The position numbers and the translations under genes are program-made. Below the pieces are notes generated by a model. That model made no database searches, had not been told where the DNA came from, and saw only the letters and a program-made list of their open reading frames with translations. Positions 17,131 to 23,995 of a stretch of DNA of 64,000 nucleotides are shown piece by piece. Origin of the DNA: Granulicella cerasi (GTDB taxonomy: Bacteria; Acidobacteriota; Terriglobia; Terriglobales; Acidobacteriaceae); the NCBI RefSeq assembly GCF_025685575.1, contig NZ_JAGSYD010000004.1, positions 1-64,000 on the forward strand, written 5' to 3'. Within the stretch, counting starts at the first letter, position 1, and every line of letters starts with the position of its first letter.

Positions 17131-17486
17131 ACAGGTGCCTTTTGCTCATGGGCCGTCTTTGCTCTGTGGCAAGAGCGGCATAGGGATTGCAGGTTGGTTA
17201 GATCGAGGCGTTTGGTGATGTCTACGCTGATGGGGATGATGTGATCTACATCCTGTGCAGGAGTAATCTTGTTCAGCGCGAGGCAATGAACACAGAGAAA
17301 TTTATCTCGCCGAAGAGCTTCAATACGAATCGTCTTCCAATCAGCGTCGTAACCACGTGAAGCTGGCGTTCCACGCCATCTTTCTCTCGCCTGAGCTACG
17401 GGTTTGGCATGAGCTTCGCAGTAGCCAGATGCAACGAGAGCAGAGCAGTTGGGATACCTACAGGGTTTATTCGGTCTGCTTGCCAT
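17127..17486 (-). CDS. HNH endonuclease
   Basis: The product is 119 aa from ATG 17486. A CRYPNCSALVASGYCEAH zinc-knuckle-like start is followed by RGYDADWKTIRIEALRRD, FLCVHCL, and the HNH core DVDHIIPIS ... LQSLCRSCHRAKTA. This is the common phage HNH family often placed near terminase genes and needed for packaging in HK97-type phages. Here it is separated from terS by the methyltransferase and exonuclease. A homing or restriction role is an alternative. Confidence 0.88.
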   Translation of the reverse strand: MASRPNKPCRYPNCSALVASGYCEAHAKPVAQARERWRGTPASRGYDADWKTIRIEALRRDKFLCVHCLALNKITPAQDVDHIIPISVDITKRLDLTNLQSLCRSCHRAKTAHEQKAPV

Positions 17487-18589
17487 CGGGAGCCATGAGC
17501 GCAGTGAACGCAAGTGCTACTTGTTGAGGAACGACACCGTTGCCAATCATTGCGATTCGCTTCGGGCGATTGATGCACTGATCCTTATGGATCGTGCGAG
17601 GTGCCTCGTAATCGTGTTGTTCATCACCCTGGCCTTTAGGGAAGCCGGGAAATGTGCGGGCACAGGCAGACGTGCTCGACCAGCCGATCGGCCAACCCAT
17701 CAGCAACTCACACCACGCAGGATTGAGACGATTCGAGGGACTTCCATTGCTCAGTTCTTGCACCTGGCTGACGATGTTGGTGAACTTGCCCGTTGTGAGG
17801 CAAAACTTCGAGTCAGTTTTGATCGGCGTGGACCAGTTCCTCACTTCGCGGGTGACGGTGTTGTATGCCGTTGTGACCCTCGTGCTTTCACATGAGTCAT
17901 GCTTCTGAGGCGTGGTCCAGTTCTTGCCGTAGACGACTTGCTCACGCAGCGTTGGGCAGGATGTTCTACCCGGCCGATTCTTCTGCTGATATGCAGTCAA
18001 TGCTTCCTGTGATCTTGGATCCAGCTTGTCCATCACATTCGGAGTCAGCCACGGTTCTCCATGCGAGGCAGAACCAGCGTTCTCTTTTGTGGGGTGCACC
18101 TGCTTCTGAGGCAGTGTGACAGTGCCAGACAGCATCAAACCCTGCTTCGTCCATGAGCCGCATAACGTCTGTGACTGGTGCTGTTCCGTCTTTTTTACCG
18201 GAGAGCAAACCTGGAACGTTTTCGAGGAAGAGGAGAGATGCGCCTGCTTCGTTGGCGATACGAATGACATCTGCGAATAGGTAGCGTTCATCTTCGAGGC
18301 CAGCTCGTTTCCCTGCAACGGAGAATGGTTGGCAAGGGAAGCCTGCAATGACAACGTCAATGTGTCCTTCAAGTTGGGTGGCGTTGAGCGTTGTGACATC
18401 GGACCAGATAGGTGCTCGGTAGAGGAGGTCGTCTTGCATCCTCGCCTGGAGGACTTCTTGCGCATACTTTTCACGCTCACAGTAGAGGATGGTTCGGAGT
18501 TCATAATCTTGTGTCTTTAGGGCCGCAGCGCAGCCACGGTCAAGCATCCCTGATCCTGAAAACAGGGAGATGGCATTCAGTATTTTCAT
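17467..18589 (-). pseudogene. DNA cytosine-5 methyltransferase, frameshifted
   Basis: The N-terminal part (ATG 18589) contains the C5 methyltransferase motifs: ISLFSGSGMLDRG (motif I), GFPCQPFSVAGKR with the catalytic Cys (about 86), ENVPG (motif VI) and HKRERWFCLA (motif VIII). This frame then drifts and stops at 17966. The C-terminal part (WLTPNVMDKLDPRSQEAL, LNPAWCELLMGWPIGW, RIAMIGNGVVPQQVALAF) is in the frame one base further on, ending at 17467. The switch lies about 18,050-18,085. Removing one base would restore a 373-aa protein of normal length. It may be a true mutation, a sequencing error or, less likely, programmed. Confidence 0.85.
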
Positions 18590-18612
18590 GTGGTCGGCGG
18601 CTTAAACAGCGA

Positions 18613-18635
18613 AGGGCAGACGTGATGTCTGCCCT
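18613..18635. terminator. Perfect hairpin upstream of the cytosine methyltransferase
   Basis: AGGGCAGAC and GTCTGCCCT form a nine-pair stem around a five-base loop, 24 bp before the methyltransferase start. It lies in the 181-bp gap below the sigma-factor gene. It could be a terminator without a strong T run, or a regulatory element of the methyltransferase mRNA. Confidence 0.5.
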
Positions 18636-18770
18636 GAGTCGCCATGAGGAGAGATTGCACCCGTTCTATGTCGCTATGGATCAGTGCGGCATGTGGTTGG
18701 TGCTGACCACGTAATCATTCGAGGAAGAGCCTCTACCTATATATGGATTGGCAGAGGTAAAACGTGACAG

Positions 18771-19244
18771 CTATTTGAGATTCTTTCGGTATCGGCGGAA
18801 TCTCTGACGCAGTGTATCGGCTTCTAAGCCCTGCATCTCAGCGGCTTCTTTGATCGTGTAGCCAGAAGCTAGTAGTGATGCTGATTGGCGTATTGGAACA
18901 GGCAGGATAGATGTGTCGAATGCAACTGGATCGTCTTCAATCGCGCATTCTGTGAAGTCATCTGCAAGCTGAATCAACATCTGAGCCTTCATCTGGTTCA
19001 ATCGAATCCGACGAATGATGCTCGAGAGCCAATGCGAGAACGATCCAGCCGACTGTGGAATAAAGCCAGGTAGTAAGCTCCAGATGGTTATGCTCACGTC
19101 CTGAGCGAAATCTTCTCGGTGCTCATACACCGTTCCGCGTGCAGCTTTGTAGGCCATGCGCCGAACGGCAGAGATCAACACCGCGAGAGCCTCTTCGGTT
19201 GGCCGGATGGACCACGCCAGGTATAGGGAATCAACGTTACCCAT
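18771..19244 (-). CDS. ECF-like sigma factor, phage-encoded
   Basis: The product is 157 aa. The N-terminal half has a region 2-like pattern (LISAVRRMAYKAARG ... HREDFAQDVSITIWSLLPGF). The C-terminal half has a region 4-like helix-turn-helix (LLASGYTIKEAAEMQGLEADTLRQRFRRYRKNL). That layout is the minimal sigma-70 ECF type. It sits between the early and late gene blocks, so it may direct RNA polymerase to late promoters. The overlap with the upstream small gene is 8 bp. Family membership is moderate-confidence because region 2 is divergent. Confidence 0.7.
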   Translation of the reverse strand: MGNVDSLYLAWSIRPTEEALAVLISAVRRMAYKAARGTVYEHREDFAQDVSITIWSLLPGFIPQSAGSFSHWLSSIIRRIRLNQMKAQMLIQLADDFTECAIEDDPVAFDTSILPVPIRQSASLLASGYTIKEAAEMQGLEADTLRQRFRRYRKNLK

Positions 19245-19509
19245 GAAACGTCACCCCGGCGGTACGTCTTACAAGATCGTGATATCGTTCTCGATCCATC
19301 TGAATGATGCGTGTGCCTCGGCTTGATTTGAATCTCCAAGCATCAATGATCGCTCTGGCTTCATCGTTGCCATAGACGTAGGCGTTCATTGTGGCGATGC
19401 TTGGCTTCAGCGATGGAGCGGGTTTCCAAAGATGCTTGAATGGCACAAGCTCTTGCGCTTCGTTGTGGTCGTTGAACTTGCTCTTGGACTGTCCTTTCTT
19501 CTTGCTCAT
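19237..19509 (-). CDS. Small basic phage protein of unknown function
   Basis: The product is 90 aa, starting MSKKKGQSKSKFNDHNEAQ. The first 20 residues are lysine-rich. The rest contains NDEARAIIDAWRFKSSRGTR and a closing MDRERYHDLVRRTAGVTF. I recognise no family. Its stop overlaps the start of the sigma-like gene, so the two are translationally coupled and may act together. Confidence 0.65.
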   Translation of the reverse strand: MSKKKGQSKSKFNDHNEAQELVPFKHLWKPAPSLKPSIATMNAYVYGNDEARAIIDAWRFKSSRGTRIIQMDRERYHDLVRRTAGVTFHG

Positions 19510-19528
19510 GATTGTTCCTGTAGGGTTT

Positions 19529-19560
19529 AGCCGGATAGGGAATGACTCCTTAATCCGGCT
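19529..19560. terminator. Intercistronic hairpin with AGCCGGAT arms
   Basis: AGCCGGAT (19529-19536) pairs with ATCCGGCT (19553-19560), and an inner AGG/CCT extends the stem. It lies between the HNH gene and the small basic protein gene. It is probably a weak terminator or mRNA-processing hairpin. Confidence 0.45.
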
Positions 19561-19572
19561 TGAATGGATTCG

Positions 19573-20154
19573 TTATGCGGTGAGTGCGTTGGTGTGGATG
19601 ATCGTGACGACGCTATTGGGTCTGCGTGGCTTGAGAGGTTTAGGACACCTCTTCCTCTTGTCTGCATCCGTAGTCTCGATGAGCTTCCGATTGCGACGCA
19701 TGAAGGATAGTTGCGATTCCGTCACGACACGGCCTGTTGATAGAGGAGATTTGCTAATCTTGTAGGCTGAATGCCCAGCATCAAACATGGCGAAGATCTC
19801 AGCATGTTCTTCAGGGCTTACGCCCTTACCTCTGCTACCGGCGCGCCAGCCTAGTGGAGAGTCCATGCGGTCCTGCATATTCATCGCCGCTGATCCACAA
19901 CGGAGATGGTCGGGATTCAGGCATGAGCGGTTACCGCAGCTGTGAAGAACATATGCGCCTTCAGGAATCTCACCTCTAAAGAGGCGATAGGAGAGGCGAT
20001 GTACGGTGATTGGCTTGCTCTCGAATGAGGCCATGCCATAGCCATTTGTGAGCTTTGACTTGTTCCATAGCCAGCAGCCATCTTCGGTGCGGGTGATGGA
20101 GCGGAAGAGCTGTTCGATCTTGCGTGTGATCTTGCGGTATGCGGGGTATTTCAT
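19573..20154 (-). CDS. HNH endonuclease (homing-type, HNH_3-like)
   Basis: The product is 193 aa. DGCWLWNKSKLTNGYGMASF followed by VHRLSYRLFRGEIPEGAYV and LHSCGNRSCLNPDHLRCGS is the typical homing HNH motif with Cys ligands. The C-terminal half contains a possible DNA-binding helix-turn-helix (SPEEHAEIFAMFDAGHSAYK). These enzymes nick phage DNA and often spread as selfish genes. GGAGGGC, 9 nt upstream of the ATG, is a good ribosome binding site. It begins the minus-strand block after the AT-rich gap. Confidence 0.88.
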   Translation of the reverse strand: MKYPAYRKITRKIEQLFRSITRTEDGCWLWNKSKLTNGYGMASFESKPITVHRLSYRLFRGEIPEGAYVLHSCGNRSCLNPDHLRCGSAAMNMQDRMDSPLGWRAGSRGKGVSPEEHAEIFAMFDAGHSAYKISKSPLSTGRVVTESQLSFMRRNRKLIETTDADKRKRCPKPLKPRRPNSVVTIIHTNALTA

Positions 20155-20321
20155 ATAATGTTGCCCTCCGAGGCGATAAATGACGAATGGCCTTCAAGGA
20201 GGTTCAACATTCGTATAGGCATATCTCTTGCCTACACACGTACTTAGTATGCTTTTCTCAGCCCAGATCGTCAGGCAATCTTGAAAATAATTGATCTATT
20301 TTGAGAGGCGGGATAGGAATG

Positions 20322-20498
20322 ATGAATGATCCTTTATCAGGCTCATGTAAGCGCCATGCGGATCGAAGCAAGTGTTCACATCAGGCATTGATGAAGGGAA
20401 TCATATCCGGCGGGATAAAACCGCTGAATAGTAGGGATGAGTTAGTAGATAGAGACAATGAATCACTCAAACCATCTCCGGTAAGCAATGGTGAGTAG
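20322..20498 (+). CDS. Possible small phage ORF, unknown
   Basis: The product would be 58 aa from ATG 20322, just after GGATAGGA. It is polar with two cysteines (GSCKRHADRSKCSHQ). Its stop lies at the left arm of the hairpin at 20495-20536, facing the minus-strand ORF that ends on the other arm. That arrangement suggests convergent small genes, but codon content gives little support. Confidence 0.25.
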   Translation: MNDPLSGSCKRHADRSKCSHQALMKGIISGGIKPLNSRDELVDRDNESLKPSPVSNGE

Positions 20499-20536
20499 AC
20501 ACACTTCTAGCTATCCATAAGCTGAAGAGTGTCTAC
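20495..20536. terminator. Long imperfect hairpin, possible bidirectional terminator
   Basis: GTAGACAC pairs with GTGTCTAC, and the stem continues through CTTC/GAAG and AGCT/AGCT around an ATCCATA loop. That gives about 16 pairs with one mismatch and one bulge. It lies exactly between the stops of the two small convergent ORFs. No long T run flanks it. Confidence 0.5.
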
Positions 20537-20772
20537 CGATGATCTCCGTATAAGCAACGTATGAGCAGCGCAAACCTCACTCCCTGAATCCGAGTCTGAC
20601 GATTAGGCCCGTTATATGCTTGGGCTGGAACGGATATAGCACCTCGGATAGGTATGGGAAACTCTGCATCGGTTTGCATATCGACCACGTTCGTAGCCCT
20701 CTGTAGCGATGCCAACTTCAGCTTGTCTGTGCTGTTGTTGTTTGAATCAGGTTCCGAACTGGCGGCTAGCAA
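20533..20772 (-). CDS. Possible small phage ORF, unknown
   Basis: The product would be 79 aa from TTG 20772, preceded by AAGG. It is polar with an asparagine-rich start (SSEPDSNNNSTDK) and no recognisable motif. It ends at the hairpin 20495-20536. It could equally be chance open frame in an AT-rich gap. Confidence 0.25.
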   Translation of the reverse strand: MLAASSEPDSNNNSTDKLKLASLQRATNVVDMQTDAEFPIPIRGAISVPAQAYNGPNRQTRIQGVRFALLIRCLYGDHR

Positions 20773-20950
20773 GCACCTTAATCAGTTCGTTTAACCCGCA
20801 ACCTCTATCCATGCTCCGGTCGCTTCGCTAGATGCTTTATTCGCCCTTCTAGCTACCTTCCGGTGACCTTAGAACCCACAAAGGATTCTGCATACAGGTC
20901 CAATCAAGTAACGCCGGTGTTTTGGCCTTACACATATATAAGTATACCTT

Positions 20951-20982
20951 TTCTTCGCCTATTCGTCAATGTTTCTTCGCCT
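20951..20982. repeat. Direct repeat TTCTTCGCCT, two copies two helical turns apart
   Basis: Identical 10-bp copies at 20951-20960 and 20973-20982 are spaced 22 bp start to start, so both face the same side of the helix. They lie beside a TATATAAGTATA tract. A dimeric or tandem regulator site is a reasonable reading. Confidence 0.45.
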
Positions 20983-21043
20983 TTTGCATATTTATTTTCG
21001 ATATCGAGTAGGAATGACTGACTAGGCTGCAGTGCAAATGGAA

Positions 21044-21074
21044 ATAGGCAATCTCCGTTATGGAGACTGCCTAT
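21044..21074 (-). terminator. Terminator after the hypothetical pair
   Basis: ATAGGCA-a-TCTCC pairs with GGAGA-c-TGCCTAT around a GTTAT loop (12 pairs, one mismatch). It lies 23 bp after the stop at 21097. On the minus strand it is followed by TTTCCATTT. It separates the integrase-side genes from the AT-rich gap. Confidence 0.65.
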
Positions 21075-21096
21075 CTGGTTACTAGGTGCCACTGGC

Positions 21097-21513
21097 TTAA
21101 GTCGGATTGTTGAATCTTCCTCCGGCTTTGTAAAAACTAGCCTCAGACGGGTTCGATTCCAGACACTCGATTGCGTCGCCTCCGGCAGATTGGATCATCT
21201 CGCGAATCGTCGTTTGGATCGCCGCTAACGATTCGACAGGGCCACTAATCCTGTACCGCGCATAAATGCCTTGATCGACAGCCGGATAATCAATGACCTT
21301 CTCTGATCTACATGCAACATCCGCATCGCAAAGTACACCGCCGATGAGTTCGTCCAAATTCGGTTGGTCAATGAAACCTCCCAAGCCCCGTTCAGTGATA
21401 GCCAGGGCAAAGCGGCCCTCGGTCATGGAAAACTCGGTGAACTCAACTGCCTCGTGAAAGAGTAGTTGGGCAAGCGTCACAAGCTGAGATTCGTATTGAG
21501 TGTTTGTTTGCAT
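21097..21513 (-). CDS. Phage hypothetical protein
   Basis: The product is 138 aa, acidic. It reads like a small alpha/beta protein (QLVTLAQLLFHEAVEFTEFS ... RFALAITERGLGGFIDQPNL ... IYARYRISGPVESLAAIQTT) and I recognise no family. Its ATG overlaps the stop of the upstream gene (TAATG), so the pair is coupled. A terminator hairpin follows. Confidence 0.65.
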   Translation of the reverse strand: MQTNTQYESQLVTLAQLLFHEAVEFTEFSMTEGRFALAITERGLGGFIDQPNLDELIGGVLCDADVACRSEKVIDYPAVDQGIYARYRISGPVESLAAIQTTIREMIQSAGGDAIECLESNPSEASFYKAGGRFNNPT

Positions 21514-21803
21514 TATGCTGCCACCTCTTCCTTCCAGATGATGATCTGCGAGGCGTCGTTAGGATTGATTCGCACCTTGTATCCCGCTAGTTTGTTGTTC
21601 TTGAGCAGCGCGTGAATGCGGACCTGTTCCTTCTTAGCATCACGGCCCTCTTTGATTGGGAAGAAGCAAAGGTTTCCTCCGTCAAGAGAGCGGACATCCT
21701 GCAGGAGGGCATCAGTTTCAGGTGCCTTTTTGCCTGCACCTTTGCTTGCGGCTGCGATCAGTGCTGCACGGTCCATTGCGTTCATTGCTTTTACGTTCGA
21801 CAT
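21513..21803 (-). CDS. Phage hypothetical protein
   Basis: The product is 96 aa. A basic, Ala/Lys-rich N-terminus (AALIAAASKGAGKKAPETD) is followed by SLDGGNLCFFPIKEGRDAKK and HALLKNNKLAGYKVRIN, ending IIIWKEEVAA. The pattern suggests a small basic nucleic-acid-binding protein, but I cannot name the family. AAGGA precedes the ATG. It is coupled to the next gene. Confidence 0.65.
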   Translation of the reverse strand: MSNVKAMNAMDRAALIAAASKGAGKKAPETDALLQDVRSLDGGNLCFFPIKEGRDAKKEQVRIHALLKNNKLAGYKVRINPNDASQIIIWKEEVAA

Positions 21804-21894
21804 GATGTAATCCTTTCGCGCTCATTGGCGCGGTTGTTTTACGTGAATGCGTAGCCGGCTTGCACGGCCAGGACATTTGAAGTCGTTGGCCGTG

Positions 21895-22119
21895 CTATCG
21901 CGTAGCAGGACGAATCGGTTGTGTGTGATCTTGGCTGGCGTATCGATCTAGGTCAGCGACCTGAATGAAAACCTTGCCACCCTGTCGCGTAGCCTTTAGA
22001 CGACGAGTAGAGATGAGGTAGTCCACTGAACGGACTGACAGGCATAGGTATTCTGCCGCCTTATTGCGGTCAAAGCGAACTGGATTGATAGCGGAATGCT
22101 TCAGGGAAGCGGTGGGCAT
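21895..22119 (-). CDS. Excisionase-like helix-turn-helix protein
   Basis: The product is 74 aa. FDRNKAAEYLCLSVRSVDYL followed by ISTRRLKATRQGGKVFIQ and VADLDRYA is the MerR-like winged-helix pattern of the HTH_17 excisionase family. Such proteins bend attachment-site DNA and set integrase direction. It is encoded just downstream of the integrase gene, 232 bp apart, on the same strand. Confidence 0.8.
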   Translation of the reverse strand: MPTASLKHSAINPVRFDRNKAAEYLCLSVRSVDYLISTRRLKATRQGGKVFIQVADLDRYASQDHTQPIRPATR

Positions 22120-22351
22120 GATGAACCTCTACGAAAACCAGACAACTAAGTTTTCGGAGTTTCGTGCCTGCGTAGCACCACTCTGCGGTTCAGTCCCGCA
22201 CCATCCGGCAAAGGATGGCTTTCAGCCTATTGTTGGCACCCCACCTTGGTCTTTAGTGGTGATCTGGTCATCGCGATGTTCTGCGGAAGACCCATGAGGG
22301 ATGTGCCCCAACAACAAACTCATTTTGGCACAACGTTCGTAGCGGTGCAAC
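22120..22351. other. 232-bp gap between excisionase-like and integrase genes
   Basis: No ORF is supported. A short hairpin CCATCC-GGCAAA-GGATGG lies at 22201-22218, and I see no other clear element. It may carry the promoter of the excisionase-like gene. Confidence 0.3.
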
Positions 22352-23572
22352 TCAGCGATCCAGAGCCGCCTTCATCACATCGGCAACGTGAGACGGCGAC
22401 AGGTGGGTGTAGCGAGCAGACATCGCGAGTGTGGAGTGGCCCAGAACCTCTTGAATGACCTTCTGGTTTGCTCCCCCAGCGGCTAGGCGTGAACCAGCCG
22501 TGTGGCGGCTGAGGTCATGCCAACGAAGGGATTTGATGCCAGCTTCGTCCTTGGCCTTCTTGAACCACTCACGGTTCTCTCGAATCGTAAAAACCCTGCC
22601 ATCCAACTTCATGCGCTCAGAGCCATAGCCTACGCCGCGAAGGGAAGCAAGCTCCTGCTGAATTGCCTTCTGATCCAGCAATGCTTTGTAAACGCTATCG
22701 GTCATTGGAATGACGTGCGGACGACCGCTCTTCGTATCAGGTAGCACGATAAGGCGTAGCGTTAAATTGATGTCCTCAACCCAGCGGAGCGCATACTGGT
22801 TGCCCTTACGCATTCCCGACTGTGAGGCCACAGTGATCTCGTTGAGGTGTTCACGGAACATTAGGCGGGTCGCACGGTGCTCTTCAGGCGTTTCGTCAAT
22901 CCATTTCTGAATGACGTTCCTCAGTTGCTTCTCTTCGTCATCCTGCATCCATCGTGGAATCCCGAGTTCTTCGGTGAAGCGTTTCACTCCACTTGTCGGG
23001 TTGATCTTCAGCTTCTTGCGCTCGATGGCATACTCATAGACGCTACTCAAAGTCGTCTTGTAGCGGTTCATTGTTCCATCCGAGAGATTCAAGGATTCTA
23101 AGAAGTCCTTCACCTCGTGAGGCTCGATTGAGTCTGCGTAACGATCCGCAAACGCCTTACGAATCGCCTTGAAGCGTGATTCCATATTGCCGATGCGAGC
23201 CTGCGGATCAGAGACGTATCCCGTCTTCTTGATGTTCTGGAGCTTCTCGCGCTCGGCGGTCTCTTTCTGCTTGAGCATGTACTCGTCGATGAGGTCGACG
23301 AGGAGCAAGTTGGAGACATATCCACGTTTCTCTTGCTCTGAGCTGGTGAGCAGTGGGAGCTTGGCTGTCGTCGGAAGCCGCTCACCTGTGACGCGCATGA
23401 GGCGTACCTTCTCGATGTGCTCGATTGCGGTCGCTTGGGTCTTGAAGGTCTTTCGTACATCCTTGCCCGAGAACCAATAGCGGGCGGTCCAGGTGCTGCC
23501 GCTCTTGCCTTTCTGCTCGTAAATTCCGGCAATGTCGCCTTCGATGATCTTCGGTTTCCGTCCGCGTGGCAT
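22352..23572 (-). CDS. int: Tyrosine integrase
   Basis: The product is 406 aa from ATG 23572 (GAGGGG ribosome site; the ATG at 23599 has none). An N-terminal arm-binding region with GSTWTARYWFSGKDVRKTFK is followed by a SAM-like core-binding domain (ADRYADSIEPHEVKDFLESLN). The catalytic domain shows Arg in SGMRKGNQYALRW, His and Arg in WHDLSRHTAGSRL, and the nucleophilic Tyr in LGHSTLAMSARYTHL. It recombines attP with the tRNA-Glu attachment site next to it. Its start lies about 180 bp from the attachment site. Confidence 0.95.
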   Translation of the reverse strand: MPRGRKPKIIEGDIAGIYEQKGKSGSTWTARYWFSGKDVRKTFKTQATAIEHIEKVRLMRVTGERLPTTAKLPLLTSSEQEKRGYVSNLLLVDLIDEYMLKQKETAEREKLQNIKKTGYVSDPQARIGNMESRFKAIRKAFADRYADSIEPHEVKDFLESLNLSDGTMNRYKTTLSSVYEYAIERKKLKINPTSGVKRFTEELGIPRWMQDDEEKQLRNVIQKWIDETPEEHRATRLMFREHLNEITVASQSGMRKGNQYALRWVEDINLTLRLIVLPDTKSGRPHVIPMTDSVYKALLDQKAIQQELASLRGVGYGSERMKLDGRVFTIRENREWFKKAKDEAGIKSLRWHDLSRHTAGSRLAAGGANQKVIQEVLGHSTLAMSARYTHLSPSHVADVMKAALDR

Positions 23573-23604
23573 GAGTTGGCCCCTCGGACAGTGTGGCATA
23601 AAAA

Positions 23605-23625
23605 TCTGCCAGATTTCTGCCAGAT
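23605..23625. repeat. Tandem TCTGCCAGAT, possible integrase arm site
   Basis: Two identical TCTGCCAGAT copies (23605-23614 and 23616-23625) are spaced 11 bp apart, one helical turn, just above the integrase start. A second pair, AATTCGTGCA, occurs at 23636-23645 and 23729-23738. Both fit arm-type sites flanking an attachment core, or an autoregulatory site of the integrase gene. Confidence 0.5.
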
Positions 23626-23754
23626 AGGTACCGTTAATTCGTGCATTTCGGTGCAGCGGAGTTCGTTAGCGAATCGCTGTAAGTGTTGCAGTGTAATGGA
23701 TTAGCGGGACGATGTGCGGTGCGGTGCAAATTCGTGCAAACGACCATTTACACC

Positions 23755-23799
23755 CTCTCAAGGCGAAGAGTCCGGGTTCGAGCCCCGGTAACGCTACCA
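23755..23799 (+). other. attR: displaced 3' half of tRNA-Glu(CTC)-like gene
   Basis: From the anticodon loop (CTCTCAA) the strand reads through the anticodon 3' stem, the variable loop, a T arm (CCGGGTTCGAGCCCCGG), TAACGCT, discriminator A and CCA. The 5' half is absent; the sequence to the left is phage-derived (ACACC instead of a matching stem). So the attachment core spans the 3' half of the tRNA, and the intact hybrid tRNA should sit left of position 1. The isotype follows from the CTC loop and is tentative. Confidence 0.8.
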
Positions 23800-23927
23800 A
23801 AAACCTCCCCTTCAATTTTTAGTTCCAGTAAGCAGCTAGGAGACTCATTCTTCAGCTTACGCTCTGCTATGACCCTGTCGACTTAGGAATTTCGTGCGTC
23901 ACGATGCGAGTGTGCCGGAGGTCTCGC

Positions 23928-23970
23928 AAAAGTACGCCGCCGACCGTGTGATGGTCGGCGGCGTACTTTT
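23928..23970. terminator. Strong bidirectional terminator at the phage-chromosome boundary
   Basis: AAAAGTACGCCGCCGACC and GGTCGGCGGCGTACTTTT are perfect 18-base arms around a seven-base loop. A and T runs lie at the two ends, so it can act on both strands. It follows the DUF1906 gene, which ends at 23996. Confidence 0.9.
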
Positions 23971-23995
23971 TACTGCTTGAAAAGCTGCAGGTGGA

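Larger units (their letters stand above)
20155..21096. other. AT-rich phage gap, probable control region
   Basis: No gene of known type is visible in these 940 bp. The gap holds a long hairpin (20495-20536), two doubtful small convergent ORFs, a pair of direct repeats TTCTTCGCCT spaced 22 bp apart (20951-20960 and 20973-20982), and TATATAAGTATA next to them. Position between the integrase side and the lytic side, plus low GC, suits an operator or switch region, but no repressor gene is recognisable. Confidence 0.4.
1..23799. mobile_element. Siphovirus-type prophage, right part
   Basis: A continuous, mostly minus-strand phage module order (integrase, excisionase, DNA-modification genes, terminase, portal, protease, capsid, connectors, tail, tape measure, tail tip) ends on the right at a tRNA 3' fragment. 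The DNA is visibly less GC-rich than the chromosome to the right. The left end, lysis genes and left attachment site lie outside the window. All head and tail genes that can be read are intact, so the virion module looks functional. The one clearly damaged gene is the cytosine methyltransferase. No CI-like repressor is recognisable. Confidence 0.95.

Noticed and set aside
1-23750. Left attachment site or intact tRNA within the window
   Set aside because: No second copy of the 45-bp core was seen; the prophage runs off the left edge.
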